Assembly (NCBI GenBank): GCA_934045905.1
Contig: OW203773.1
Coordinates: 16,417,246-16,481,245, forward strand
Direction: 5' to 3'
Source: Leuctra nigra
Lineage: Eukaryota > Arthropoda > Insecta > Plecoptera > Leuctridae
DNA: 64,000 nucleotides
This document shows positions 19,855 to 29,574 of the stretch, one piece after another; positions within the stretch are counted from its first letter, which is position 1, and each line of letters begins with the position of its first letter. A program made the translations under genes and the position numbers. Under the pieces are notes generated by a model that did not search any database, was not told where the DNA came from, and saw only the letters and a program-made list of their open reading frames with translations.

Positions 19855-22797
19855 TTACATACTAATAGCATGCCTAAATTCTCTTACGCTAGTTGGCATT
19901 TCATCAGAAAGTACTCCCGTCAACCTATTCCACTCCACAATTCCTCGTCCAATTGTTGAATTGCTTCCATATTTAGATTTAAAACCCTCTCGAAATATTT
20001 TCCACCTATGGTCATTCCTCCCTCTATATACATCGGGTCGTATCCTATCTTCTAGCTCCTTCCATGGCTTTAACCCAGTGACTGCTCGGTAAATTTTTGT
20101 TAGTCTAGATATTCTTCTTCTTTCTTTGAGTGGTTCCCAATTTAGGCTCTTTACCAAGTTTGTTACACTCGTATAGTTATACTGTGTTACCTCAATCTCT
20201 CCGTCCACTAATCCTCTTCCCTCTAAAACATTTAGTAAACAATTTTTCATACTCTCTTTGTTTCCCACTGGTTTAACGTTCAACCTTTCCAGTGCTGCTC
20301 TCAGCTCTACAACCTTTAGATCTTTCACATTCTTTTTTAGCACTTTCTTTCTTACAATTCTCTCCCCAGTTACATACTTTGCTGCCCTTCTCTGTATCTG
20401 TTCTACCTTTAGTACGTCTCCTACCTTCGACGGATCCCATATATCTGCCGCATATTCTAATAAGGGCCGCACTAATGTGGTATATGCCTTAGTCTTGGCT
20501 CTCTTACTACTCTTTTTTAATATTCTCATAACAAAGTGTAACCTTCTAAATCCATTGTTAACTACCTTGTTTATTTGCTCGTTCCAGCTTAATTTTGAAT
20601 CTATTATTAGCCCTAAATATTTAACATTACTCTCTACATTTATAACTGAAGCACCTATTTTATAATGATAATTTTCTTCTGATGTACTTCCTCTCCTTAT
20701 TGATAATAATTGACTTTTATCTTTATTTACATTGAATCCAAGTACTGTGAGCTTATCGTACAGTTTATTAATGTCTCGTTGGAGCTGTATCCTGCTTTCT
20801 TCGTCCACAATAGATCTATATATCACACAATCATCTGCAAAAAGCCTTATTTTACTAGATATACCATCCGGTATTCTATTAATGTACAAAATAAATAACA
20901 ATGGGCCCAGAACACTCCCCTGTGGGACCCCCGACGTTACTGAGATTTCCTCGGAGAGGGCCTCCTCCACTTTAACTTTCTGTTTTCTGTCCCTCAAAAA
21001 TTCCTCTACCCATACCAGAACCCTCAAATCCAGCGGTAATCTCTGTAATTCCCTTATAATTCCTCTGTGTCCGATTGAATCAAATGCTTTACTAAGATCT
21101 ATAAAAATTGCGTCTGTTATAATATTTCTTTCCATATTGTCTGAGAGATCCTGTACTAATGAAGTTAGTTGGGATTCACAGGAATACCCCTCTCTAAATC
21201 CGTGTTGGCTATCACTAAATATACCTGCTCCTTCACAAAATGTCCTGATATATTTACTTAGCAGCTTCTCAAAAATTTTGCAAATAACTGCGGTGAGGCT
21301 GACTGGTCTATAATTTTTAACTTCTGCTTTGCTTCCGGCTTTATGAATAGGTATTACCAGAGCTCTCTTCCAGTCAAGAGGAAGCTTGCCATTGTTAATT
21401 GATATGTTGAACATGACTCGGAGATACGGAACTATTGATTGCGGTTGTAATTTAAGGTAATCTATTGTAATTCCGTCCTCTCCTGCAGCTTTATGAGCTT
21501 TAGTTCCTCTGATGGCCTTGAAAATGTCTTTGTCGGTCATTGTAAATGGGACTCTTTCTAAAAACTCCTCTCTTATTGCCCCATCTGTAATGTTTTCCTC
21601 TGTTGTAAAAACACTCGCATAATATTCATTCAAAGTTTCCGCCTTTTCTTTGCTAGTTACACTTGATTCTCTCGTTATTTGTGATACAAGTTCGGGTATT
21701 TCTTTTCCTTTCCCACTCCTCTTTCTTAAATAACTGTAGAATTTGTTGCTAGCCTGCTGTATATTTTCATGTTTTTCATCAATATCTAATAACTTTTCAA
21801 TGAATTTATCTTGAGCGATCTTTTTCTCATCTTTCAGTTCTTTAGCTACCTTTTTAAATAATTCTTTTGAATTCATATTCTTATTCCTATTCTTGTATAG
21901 CTTCCTACATCTGATCTTTAGTTTTTTCAAGTCTTTAGTGAAATATTCTGGGTCGGGGCTCTTGGGTAACTTTTTAAATGGAATGAAAGCCTTACTTTCT
22001 TCAACAATTTCCTTGAAGTTTGTCCATATCTCTTCTACGCTTTCTCCTTTTGAAGCCCAACCCTCGAATTTATCTCTAAGAAATTTACCCATCCCCTCTT
22101 TGTCTGCTTTCGCGTACTGCCACGACACTTTTCCCCTGCAGTCTTCTTTCGTCCTATTTATATTTACTTCCATCACTACCCCTCTGTGGTCACTGATTCC
22201 TCCCACTACTTCTACCTCTCTTGTCTCAAGTGACCTTATAAGGAACACATCCAGCACTTTTGCTCCCCTTGTCCCTTCCCTGACAACCTGCTCCAACCCC
22301 CCTTCCCTCATCAAAGTTGAGACCATTTCCTGAGCAATTCCTCCCTTGTCTGCAACTATCTCCCACTCTACGTCTGGTAAGTTAAGGTCCCCTCCAATAA
22401 TCATGTTTCTAAATTTCATGTTGTCTCTTGTAACAAAATCCGTGATGCTTTGTACGGCCGAATAATCATTATTCGGGGTTCTATAGGCTCCGATTACAAT
22501 CACTGGAATCTTCTTTTTTCCCAATCCGACTCTTATTGCTAACACTTCCTCTCCTTGCCCTCTCCAGACTTCTAGAGCTTCATAATGTTTCTTAACACCG
22601 ATGGCAACCCCACCACCCCATGTATTAGTGTTTCTATCTTTCCTAAAAACATTGTACTCTGTGGGGAATACTTCATTATCCTCGAATTCTTTATTTATCC
22701 ATGTTTCGGTCGCTATGAAAATGTCCGGATCATATATGTCTATCATATCTGAAAACTGCCTGACCTTCTCTTGGGTTCTCAGGCTACGGCAATTCAT
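19855..22797 (-). CDS. LINE ORF2: endonuclease-reverse transcriptase, 980 aa
   Basis: ORF2 of the inserted LINE supplies target nicking and reverse transcription. An apurinic-like EEP endonuclease covers about 1-215 (MNCRSL, ATETWINKEF, GGDLNLPD, ISDHRG). Reverse transcriptase covers about 430-720, with NYRPVSL, DLSKAFDSIGH, GVPQGSVLGPLLF and the catalytic FADDCV. A C-terminal helical region includes a SAP-like stretch (LKVVELRAALERLNV, then GNKESMKNCLL) before the family-typical tail with WNRLTGVL. The frame is intact end to end, so the copy may be young. It starts 80 bp downstream of the ORF1 stop. Confidence 0.95.
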   Translation of the reverse strand: MNCRSLRTQEKVRQFSDMIDIYDPDIFIATETWINKEFEDNEVFPTEYNVFRKDRNTNTWGGGVAIGVKKHYEALEVWRGQGEEVLAIRVGLGKKKIPVIVIGAYRTPNNDYSAVQSITDFVTRDNMKFRNMIIGGDLNLPDVEWEIVADKGGIAQEMVSTLMREGGLEQVVREGTRGAKVLDVFLIRSLETREVEVVGGISDHRGVVMEVNINRTKEDCRGKVSWQYAKADKEGMGKFLRDKFEGWASKGESVEEIWTNFKEIVEESKAFIPFKKLPKSPDPEYFTKDLKKLKIRCRKLYKNRNKNMNSKELFKKVAKELKDEKKIAQDKFIEKLLDIDEKHENIQQASNKFYSYLRKRSGKGKEIPELVSQITRESSVTSKEKAETLNEYYASVFTTEENITDGAIREEFLERVPFTMTDKDIFKAIRGTKAHKAAGEDGITIDYLKLQPQSIVPYLRVMFNISINNGKLPLDWKRALVIPIHKAGSKAEVKNYRPVSLTAVICKIFEKLLSKYIRTFCEGAGIFSDSQHGFREGYSCESQLTSLVQDLSDNMERNIITDAIFIDLSKAFDSIGHRGIIRELQRLPLDLRVLVWVEEFLRDRKQKVKVEEALSEEISVTSGVPQGSVLGPLLFILYINRIPDGISSKIRLFADDCVIYRSIVDEESRIQLQRDINKLYDKLTVLGFNVNKDKSQLLSIRRGSTSEENYHYKIGASVINVESNVKYLGLIIDSKLSWNEQINKVVNNGFRRLHFVMRILKKSSKRAKTKAYTTLVRPLLEYAADIWDPSKVGDVLKVEQIQRRAAKYVTGERIVRKKVLKKNVKDLKVVELRAALERLNVKPVGNKESMKNCLLNVLEGRGLVDGEIEVTQYNYTSVTNLVKSLNWEPLKERRRISRLTKIYRAVTGLKPWKELEDRIRPDVYRGRNDHRWKIFREGFKSKYGSNSTIGRGIVEWNRLTGVLSDEMPTSVREFRHAISM

Positions 22798-22877
22798 TTG
22801 GAGGAATCTAATTTTATTAATATTATTATTATTTACAGTACATATATTTTTAATGCAATATTCTATATTTCCCCCTC

Positions 22878-24065
22878 CTACGGTAAGTTTTCCTGGCTTT
22901 CTGCATCATCTACTGCCATTGACGTAAGTTCCTTGTCAATTGAGTCTAGGATCGCCTGTCCTAGGAATAACCCCCCCCTAGGATTTAAGTGCACCCCGTC
23001 CTCGGCGGCTTCATCCCCCGAAATGACTGAGTTCGGGTCAAAATAAGTCACACCCTTCTGTTTACACAGCCACACTAAACTGTCATTCAACTTGTCCACA
23101 GTGCTTGCCCACACATCGTCTCTATACACTATTCCATTGATCACCCACTTCGCATGTTCATATTTCACTCGTCCCGCCTCAAGCAATTCTTCCATTTCAC
23201 TCATAAGATGCCTTCTGTTCTTATTTTTAATATTGTTTGTGCCTACGTGCACTACCACTACTTTAGGAGCTGGCAGTTCTTCATCCCGGTCCACGAGCTT
23301 CTTCTTCAACTCTTCAACACGGATCCCTGGATACACCTTAACTTCGCATCCCTTTTCTCTACACACTGCTCCTGCTCTTCTTATCATTGAGTCACCAATA
23401 ACGAGGACATTCTCTTCTCGATATAGCGTCGGGAAGATAGGGGGTTCTCGTTGCTTCTTGCCTCCTTCTAATATTCTGCGGTAATATTCTTCATTTTCTT
23501 CCGCTGTCCTCGGACTTGTTTTGAATGGGACCGCGCCTCTTTGTGTCGTTGTTTCCGCCCCTGTCTTTGTCTCCGCTCCTGCCATCTGGCTGTAGAGACG
23601 GTGGGTGGATTTGTCTTCGTCTTCGCCTTCGCCTCCTGCCTGCCACCTGTCGGCCGTGCCCTCAACTGCTTGCCTTACCACCACCTCTGTGATTTTACAT
23701 TTCTTCATTTTTCCCTCATAATCATTTACTTTTTCCTTCAAGAGTATGTTTATTTCTTCCAGTGCCTTTAATCTTTTGTCTTTTTCTTCTAATAACCTTC
23801 TCAACAAGGAGTTTTCTACACTAAGCTCGCTTCTTTCATCTAGGTCCCTGCGGCTACCCGTATCCATACCAATACAGTGGTCAATGTTTATTTCACTCTC
23901 TTCTTTATTATTCTCAAGCTCCAACTCCAACAACTTAGTTATAAGTGCGGGTTTGTTCCCACTTACTTTATTTGCGCCTCTCTTCCTTAGCTCTTCTTGT
24001 AATTCACACTTTTTTAACTGATTTAACTCCACTGAAAAACTACTCAGGTGCACCCCGTCGGCCAT
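22878..24065 (-). CDS. LINE ORF1: SAP motif, coiled coil and SGNH-type esterase, 395 aa
   Basis: ORF1 of CR1/L2-group LINEs often carries an SGNH-hydrolase/esterase domain. Here the order is: a SAP-like helix-turn-helix at about 15-52 (KKCELQEELRKRGA, then SGNKPALITKLLELE), a coiled coil at about 78-115, a low-complexity polar linker, then the SGNH domain at about 210-385. Its blocks include VIGDSMIRRAG (Ser nucleophile), HVGTNNI (Asn) and a C-terminal DGVHLNPRG (Asp-x-x-His). All four esterase blocks are present. RNA binding and membrane or lipid association have been suggested for such ORF1s, but the function here is inferred. Confidence 0.85.
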   Translation of the reverse strand: MADGVHLSSFSVELNQLKKCELQEELRKRGANKVSGNKPALITKLLELELENNKEESEINIDHCIGMDTGSRRDLDERSELSVENSLLRRLLEEKDKRLKALEEINILLKEKVNDYEGKMKKCKITEVVVRQAVEGTADRWQAGGEGEDEDKSTHRLYSQMAGAETKTGAETTTQRGAVPFKTSPRTAEENEEYYRRILEGGKKQREPPIFPTLYREENVLVIGDSMIRRAGAVCREKGCEVKVYPGIRVEELKKKLVDRDEELPAPKVVVVHVGTNNIKNKNRRHLMSEMEELLEAGRVKYEHAKWVINGIVYRDDVWASTVDKLNDSLVWLCKQKGVTYFDPNSVISGDEAAEDGVHLNPRGGLFLGQAILDSIDKELTSMAVDDAESQENLP

Positions 24066-24096
24066 GTTGTTACCATGTTGTTATGAAGCTTTGATC

Positions 24097-25263
24097 TGGA
24101 CTCAGGTCAAAGGCCAATAAAAAGATTTCATTTGGATATTCTTCACGAGAAATATCAATACCTCGATCCTTAAAGTGAATACCATTCCCAGAAAACAATG
24201 TATGATAGCAGGCGACATATTGGTTAGTATCAAAGTCGGGTTGCAGTGGTTTAGCTGGGATTTGTTGACCATCCGCATACATGCAGAAGTGGTTTAATCC
24301 AAAATGTTGAAAGTTGAAGGGATTCTTTGTATAGCTCCCGTTAACAGCTGCATTGGAGACAAGTCCAATGATAATTTTCTTCGGATTACCCGTCATGAAT
24401 AAATTGCCTATTTCCTTGCTTTGTATTCCTGCTGGGATAGTTACCAGCTTGACATCTACTCTTGTTAGAGGATATTTTGCATTGGCTCCTTCTAAAACAA
24501 TATTTTGTGCAATCATAACAGACTCATTCACGCGAACTTTTCGCACAAAAAGAGTAGCATCAGTGATGATTGTCTTGAAGGATGCATTGGAGCCGGCCAT
24601 GAGATGAAACGAATCTCTGCTCTTGATAAACTTCATGCGTAACTCCACACCATTTGGTATGAGACGGTCTTGATTGAACAAATCGCCATGAATATTTCCA
24701 ATCATATCCACAATTTGACTTCCATCTGTATACTTTTTTCGTTTCTGAAGCCCTAAATTCTTATCAAAATCCTCCATAAATCCAGCAGTATCTTTATACC
24801 AAAGTTGACATGTTCTATGTGAACTCTTAGCAGAGGGACCAAAGTGCATACAATTCTCAAAAAATGAACGATAGGCATAGTTATTATTTGATGAAGGGAG
24901 AAGTTTTCCGTTTAAAGTCATCTCAAACTGAGCAATCAGAGAATGCATGAAATTATTGACGGGCGCCACCACAGCAGCAGCCGTTTGAACAGCACCATCT
25001 GATTTTTTGACAAGAGTTGCAAGCGGCGAGCCATCTGCATTCACAATTTTTGCTTGAAGTGCAAGCAGAGATTGACCTATATCTATGTATTCCTCACCTT
25101 GTGCAGGAACAACAAATTCAAATGGGGCAAATTCTGTCATTGCAGCAATGGGTTTATAAGGATACCAATCACCTCTCTCAAGACAAATTTGAGTCGATGG
25201 AACTTCAAAAATATTCAATTCCGATTTCATCGCCTTTTCGGATTCTGCATGCATAAGAGACAT
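24097..25263 (-). pseudogene. Major capsid protein gene, 5' part (interrupted by LINE)
   Basis: The start is taken at the ATG at 25261-25263, two bases after the upstream stop. The product is homologous to the Polinton double-jelly-roll major capsid protein: ERGDWYPYKPI, GEEYIDIGQSLLALQAKI, GRP-poor beta-rich body and a late FLLAFDLSPD segment. At about 24096 the frame runs into the LINE and stops shortly after, at 24070. The shell-closing C-terminal segment is separated by 4.4 kb (see 19546-19719). The truncated polypeptide lacks the conserved end and would probably not assemble. Confidence 0.85.
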
Positions 25264-25265
25264 GA

Positions 25266-25754
25266 TTATGCAAAAATGTCTGTAAAACAACCAGGTGTAT
25301 TTGTCGTCTTCTTCTTCTTTGTCTTTTTAACCACCTTCTTCTTTTTAGGCTTGATGTTTAGAGTTTTTTTCGGAGAGATCTTGTTCCTCTTACGTTTGCT
25401 CTGACACTGAAGAATGCGTAACCTCTTCAACCTTTTTATCCCATCACCAGTCATATTTTGAAATTTGTCTTCTACTTTTCGTTTGAGATTTGCACCTGCT
25501 TCACCGACTCGCCTATGAAATGATTCTTTCACAGGTTTATTCTCAACTAAATCATCCAGAAAATTTGCTCCCGTTCTAGCCGTCTCATGAGCAACAACAC
25601 GAGCACCGCTTCTTAGTAGAGGAATAGCAGATTTAAACAACCCTTTGAAGAAGCTTGCAAACCCATGACCACGTTGATAACTTGCACCATGATAAACATT
25701 CAATCTTCCTCCAGCCTGGTCTCGGTAAAATTTTGTATAAAGTTCCACATCCAT
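25266..25754 (-). CDS. Basic virion core-like protein, 162 aa
   Basis: The N-terminal half has a small hydrophobic/amphipathic stretch rich in Gly and Phe (GHGFASFFKGLFKSAIPLL, then ARTGANFLDDLV). The C-terminal 60 residues are strongly basic (KRLKRLR, KKKKVVKKTKKKK). In Polintons and adintovirus-like genomes a gene of this look lies beside the capsid genes and has been compared with adenovirus pX/pVI. A role in genome condensation or membrane interaction is inferred. Its ATG overlaps the stop of the minor capsid gene (TAATG), and its stop lies 2 bp before the major capsid start. Confidence 0.75.
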   Translation of the reverse strand: MDVELYTKFYRDQAGGRLNVYHGASYQRGHGFASFFKGLFKSAIPLLRSGARVVAHETARTGANFLDDLVENKPVKESFHRRVGEAGANLKRKVEDKFQNMTGDGIKRLKRLRILQCQSKRKRNKISPKKTLNIKPKKKKVVKKTKKKKTTNTPGCFTDIFA

Positions 25755-26530
25755 TATGATCGGTGGCGAAAATGAAGCACCACAGCAGAAGTTCCAGCTT
25801 GAAATGGTAACGAATCACCAGTGTCTCCTCTTAAATCAATTTCGATGCTTCTAATCTCATGAATCATAACCGGAACGTAGAGTAAATTTAAAAATCTTTG
25901 AGTGACTTGTTCACCAAATTTGTGAGTTTTATATTGTGTATTGACAATACGTAATAGCGGAGCAACCACGTCCCCTACGATTTGAGGTTCTATTACATTA
26001 CAATACACAAAGATAGATTTGGGAGTTCCAGCATCAACATCTATTGCTCTACCGACTAATGGACACACGCCATTTGTAATGTTGTGTTCATAACCCAATT
26101 GAATAGCGAGATTAGGCGCAAAATTTACTTCATGCTCTTCATCTTTACTATTCTTCACAGAAATACAGCCGCTTGCATTCAAATCGCTGAGCGGTGCAAT
26201 GCTGATATCCAGGTGTTTTATTGCATCATTGATAGTTTTCAACAACATGTCACCAGTTTCATAGTAGCCCGGCTTTATGTCCACTCTTTCATATACCCTA
26301 GTTTTTTTCTTTCCTAGAATAGTTTTTCGTGAAACACCAACATAATTTTGACCTTTAGTCACATTGAACAGCGTTTGTGGGTAATGAAGTTCAACCAAAG
26401 CTACCTCCCAGGGACCTCCTGATAATTTTACAGGTTCCTGCAATTGAGTGACAAAATTTGCTGTCGTATTATCCTTATACATTTTCATCGAACTGTTGCT
26501 AGGCAACGTCATGTAGAGAGAACGATTCAT
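25754..26530 (-). CDS. Minor capsid (penton-like) protein, 258 aa
   Basis: This intact ORF carries the pattern typical of the Polinton minor capsid protein: YMTLPSNSS near the start, then NFVTQLQEPVKL, GPWEVALVELHYP, later IQLGYEH, and a C-terminal EIRSIEIDLRGDTG followed by VVLHFR. In the family this single jelly-roll protein is thought to occupy the capsid vertices. The start codon overlaps the integrase stop (ATGA), and its stop overlaps the next start. No lesion was seen. Confidence 0.85.
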   Translation of the reverse strand: MNRSLYMTLPSNSSMKMYKDNTTANFVTQLQEPVKLSGGPWEVALVELHYPQTLFNVTKGQNYVGVSRKTILGKKKTRVYERVDIKPGYYETGDMLLKTINDAIKHLDISIAPLSDLNASGCISVKNSKDEEHEVNFAPNLAIQLGYEHNITNGVCPLVGRAIDVDAGTPKSIFVYCNVIEPQIVGDVVAPLLRIVNTQYKTHKFGEQVTQRFLNLLYVPVMIHEIRSIEIDLRGDTGDSLPFQAGTSAVVLHFRHRS

Positions 26531-27615
26531 ATTTTTTGAATGTCAGAAGCTAATATCCAAGAGTTGAATTTGGCAGGCAGACCCTTCCACTGAACCAAAA
26601 CTTTCTCACTGACGCCCTGCCCCGTTTTGCGTATGATTTTATGTATTTTGTAAAGAGAATTATCACCCTTCGTAACTTTTTGCAATTCTTTTTCATAAAA
26701 CGTTCCAACAATTTCCTCACCTTCTAAATCTTCAATTCTATACACCACTTGGTGTCGATCAACAATACAAATGACTTTGAATATTTCGTCAGACCAATTT
26801 TGTTCGTAACCCTTATCAAAAATTATTTTTTCTCTGCTGATACGCACATAATCACCTACCTTTAATTTAGGTTTAGATCGTTTCCTACTCTCAATTTCAT
26901 TATCTTTATAAAGATGACGCCAAACTTCAAGAGCATTTTTGTCACTCACCGCAGCTGGCATCATACCAATTGACCTATGCACTCGATGATTATAAGCATT
27001 CATCAGTTTTGGTAGTACATTTATGTAGCGATACGTGTTCTTTAATGTAAAATACTTTCACATCATTTCCTTGATTGATCGGTTGAGCCTCTCAGCTATA
27101 CACGCTTTGGTGTCAGGGTTATTTGTGTAGTAAAAATGAACATTATTTTTGGTGAGAAATTTTTGAAAATGTAAATTTTTAAATTCTCGGCCTTTATCGG
27201 TCTGTATGCGAACAGGTTTACGCTTACTTTGTTTGAAAATCTTTGCGAAAGCCTGAGACACTTCTTTACCTGTCTTTTGTTTAAGAGGAATCAACCAAGC
27301 AAATTTACTGAATACATCAATTACAGATAACAAATAGTTGTATTTATCATTAAATTTACTTAGTGATCTCATATCATTTAAATCAGCCTGCCATAGTTCA
27401 TCAATGCTGTTGACTATGTATCGGTTACGTTTAAATCTTTTTCGAACAGGTTTATGTAAACTATAAGTATCTTGAGATTGAAGCCATTGCAAAATAATTT
27501 TTTTAGGAATCTCTTTATTAGTTGCCTTCCACAGTGCATTTAAAGTAGAAAATCCAGCTGGATGCCCAGGATCATTATAAATACGAGACAATCTTTTACA
27601 TATTTTAGAATTCAT
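26527..27615 (-). pseudogene. Polinton DDE integrase with chromodomain, interrupted by one stop
   Basis: The integrase joins the element's ends to host DNA. Two ORFs share one frame (27061-27615, then 26527-27057), interrupted only by TGA at 27058-27060, just after the catalytic core. Visible: D78 in LWQADLND, D140 in IQTDKGREF and E175 in AERLNRS, with 34 residues between the last two, matching D,D(34-35)E. The second part contains MNAYNHRVHRS, an SH3-like KVGDYVRIS segment and a C-terminal chromodomain (VLVQWKGL, FNSWILASDI) that may guide target choice. Both boundaries overlap neighbours by 4 bp (ATGA). Read-through could in principle give a full protein, but loss of function is likelier. 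Confidence 0.9.
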
Positions 27616-28331
27616 TTAAACACAAATTCATCCCAATCTCCCATAGAAGTTGCTCCTCTTGTTCGTTTTGATGGCTTCTCCGAAGGTGATGGTAGAGGTC
27701 TGTTCAGTTGACGGTATCGCTGAAGAATGTCTTCTCTTCTTCGAATGTTCCCTATAAGTGTGAGTGGTAGATTTATGTCGGTGAGAATTTTGGCAAACAT
27801 GTTCCAACCAATCGGTTCTGTTTCTCCTCGACGATTGCGAACAAGATCAGATATCAAATCTGTGATTGTGGAACCGAAAATTTTCACACCGTTCACACTG
27901 ACAAGTCCCGAATCATCCCATGAAATAGCATCAGATGATGCCAGCTTATCGAAAATAAGTCCAGCTTTTCTTTTAAAAGTGCCGGGAACAGCTTGTAACA
28001 CTTGTGTTCTCATGGGTTCTTCAAAAACTGCATCATCTTCATCCTCTTCCACCATCTTCTTCACAGGGATTCCAGGGTGAGTTTCAACTTTTTCAGGACG
28101 TATCTCCACAGAAATAGGTTGACGGGCTTCATTTACAAAATATAAATACCTTTGTAGAACTTCATAATATTTACGCCATTTTTCATCATCAGAAATTTTG
28201 CTAGCGTGAAGTATTTGATGTTTATCTCTATCAAGAGATGATAATGTATCATTGAGAGGATGTATTTGCGGTTGTTGAAGTCGTTGCATACTCTCTGGGT
28301 TTACAAGAATCATCTTTTTAGTATTATCCAT
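27612..28331 (-). CDS. Conserved Polinton protein of unknown function, 239 aa
   Basis: This intact ORF lies between the small basic gene and the integrase. The N-terminal 90 residues are charged with a helical KWRKYYEVLQRYL segment. An acidic patch (VEEDEDDAVFEEP) follows, then a compact domain with LIFDKLASSD, SWDDSGLVSVNGVKIFGS and TDLISDLVRNR, ending in GNIRRREDIL and a basic tail. The WDDSG..VNG..I.GS pattern recurs in Polinton genomes beside the ATPase and integrase genes; its role is not established. The stop overlaps the integrase ATG by 4 bp. Confidence 0.8.
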   Translation of the reverse strand: MDNTKKMILVNPESMQRLQQPQIHPLNDTLSSLDRDKHQILHASKISDDEKWRKYYEVLQRYLYFVNEARQPISVEIRPEKVETHPGIPVKKMVEEDEDDAVFEEPMRTQVLQAVPGTFKRKAGLIFDKLASSDAISWDDSGLVSVNGVKIFGSTITDLISDLVRNRRGETEPIGWNMFAKILTDINLPLTLIGNIRRREDILQRYRQLNRPLPSPSEKPSKRTRGATSMGDWDEFVFK

Positions 28332-28336
28332 AATGA

Positions 28337-28678
28337 TTATGATGATGATGAGTTAAAAATACTTCCCAAAAGTCCACTAATAAGCGGAGCAATCAAAAGT
28401 GGGAGAAACGCACCACCAGACTGAACCAAAATTTTTTTCTTAGTTTTCCAGCTATCACCCTTGCGTGCAATTTTTCGTAAGAACTTCTTATGACGACGAA
28501 GTTTATTCTTCTGAGAGGGTTTCAAGAGAACACGACCTTTTAATGTGTTTAATACACAAGCACAAATTGATTGAGTCAAACCTTTATCTGCTGATTTTAA
28601 TATACTCTTGCGCATAGCAGGGGTTGCTTTACTCAATGCCTTGAGGAGTTCACTATACCTCCTCGTTGAGTCAGTCAT
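28337..28678 (-). CDS. Small basic protein with hydrophobic C-terminus, 113 aa
   Basis: The N-terminal half is helical (LLKALSKATPAMRKSILKSAD). The middle is strongly basic (KNKLRRHKKFLRKIARKG), and the end is GGAFLPLLIAPLISGLLG, a likely membrane-inserting or amphipathic segment, followed by a serine run. Small proteins with exactly this layout are a regular part of Polinton and adintovirus gene sets and are assumed to be virion-associated. The gene starts 34 bp after the ATPase stop and ends 5 bp before the next start. Confidence 0.8.
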   Translation of the reverse strand: MTDSTRRYSELLKALSKATPAMRKSILKSADKGLTQSICACVLNTLKGRVLLKPSQKNKLRRHKKFLRKIARKGDSWKTKKKILVQSGGAFLPLLIAPLISGLLGSIFNSSSS

Positions 28679-28712
28679 CGTGATGAAATGAAGCTTTTAT
28701 GACAATGTAGTG

Positions 28713-29348
28713 TCATTTAGTAGATTTTGGTGTGTATACAACACAGGCCTCATCATCAGGGAAAATATGAGTGCGCAATCTCATATTCTCGGGGCAAGTC
28801 TGTGTAAAATCAAATAGAATATAGCCGTGAGGTTGACTCGTTGCATCTTCGAAAGATTCTTGCACATGTTTTATGTTCCTTGGGCATACCTGCCTTGCGA
28901 GATGTAAAATTTGAGACTTATCACGAGGATTTTTAAAAAGAATAATATAGTGGGCATTCAAAGAGATATCACGTCGTCCCTTACCTTGATTAAAAATATT
29001 TTGAGAAATTAGAAATACACTCACTTTACGATGATGTGAGATTTTGGTAAACAAGTCCACAACCCTATCATCTGCTTCTCGCATTAGATCATCGATAATC
29101 AAAATTTGAGCCCCGGAAGATGCAGACAAGTCGGCAGGATTAATAATTCCCTCGTGGAACTTGACTCGTGGATCTTGAATAGATTCATATAAACTCTGCC
29201 ACTCGGCAAAACACCAAATAATATTTTTTATAGGTTCATCTACCATAGAATCCAAATTTGTTAAAAAACGGCGTATAAAATAAGACTTGCCACATGATGT
29301 GGGCCCCGCAATCAAAGCTGTAAAAGGAACCTTCCAGGTTGGATCCAT
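28713..29348 (-). CDS. FtsK/HerA-type genome-packaging ATPase
   Basis: The start is taken at the ATG at 29346-29348 (MDPTWKVPF), which matches the usual Polinton N-terminus; the ORF is open 20 codons further upstream with no family resemblance. Walker A is GPTSCGKS at residues 15-22 and Walker B is QILIIDDLM, followed by an SQNIF sensor-like block. The family pumps DNA into the capsid. At about 211 residues the length is usual. No lesion was seen. This is the first gene of the compact capsid/integrase block. Confidence 0.9.
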   Translation of the reverse strand: MDPTWKVPFTALIAGPTSCGKSYFIRRFLTNLDSMVDEPIKNIIWCFAEWQSLYESIQDPRVKFHEGIINPADLSASSGAQILIIDDLMREADDRVVDLFTKISHHRKVSVFLISQNIFNQGKGRRDISLNAHYIILFKNPRDKSQILHLARQVCPRNIKHVQESFEDATSQPHGYILFDFTQTCPENMRLRTHIFPDDEACVVYTPKSTK

Positions 29349-29574
29349 TTTGTTGAATGAGATTAAAATATATTTGTTGATAAATTTATAATATTTTTTG
29401 AAAATCATAAATTGTCAAGGAATGAGGATTGAGAGTGAAGAAGGGAAACAAATTATTCATAAAAAACATAAGTTTAGAATAAAACATGTATTTTACAAAC
29501 ATGTGTCATGTTAACAGGTACATTGACATTGATGTGATGTTGATGTGATATTATTATAACTAATTCTAAATTCT

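Larger units (their letters stand above)
19720..24095 (-). mobile_element. CR1/L2-type LINE, near full length, inside the Polinton capsid gene
   Basis: This non-LTR retrotransposon has two intact ORFs (22878-24065 and 19855-22797). Its 3' end is an ATAATAATA-type tail at about 19720-19740 instead of poly(A), as is usual for the CR1/L2 group. Its 5' leader is only about 30 bp, so a slight 5' truncation is possible. At most a few bases at the junction could be a target duplication. It interrupts the major capsid gene, so it arrived after the Polinton gene was laid down. Confidence 0.85.

Noticed and set aside
20258..23484. Several plus-strand ORFs up to 193 codons
   Set aside because: They are antisense to the intact LINE ORFs.
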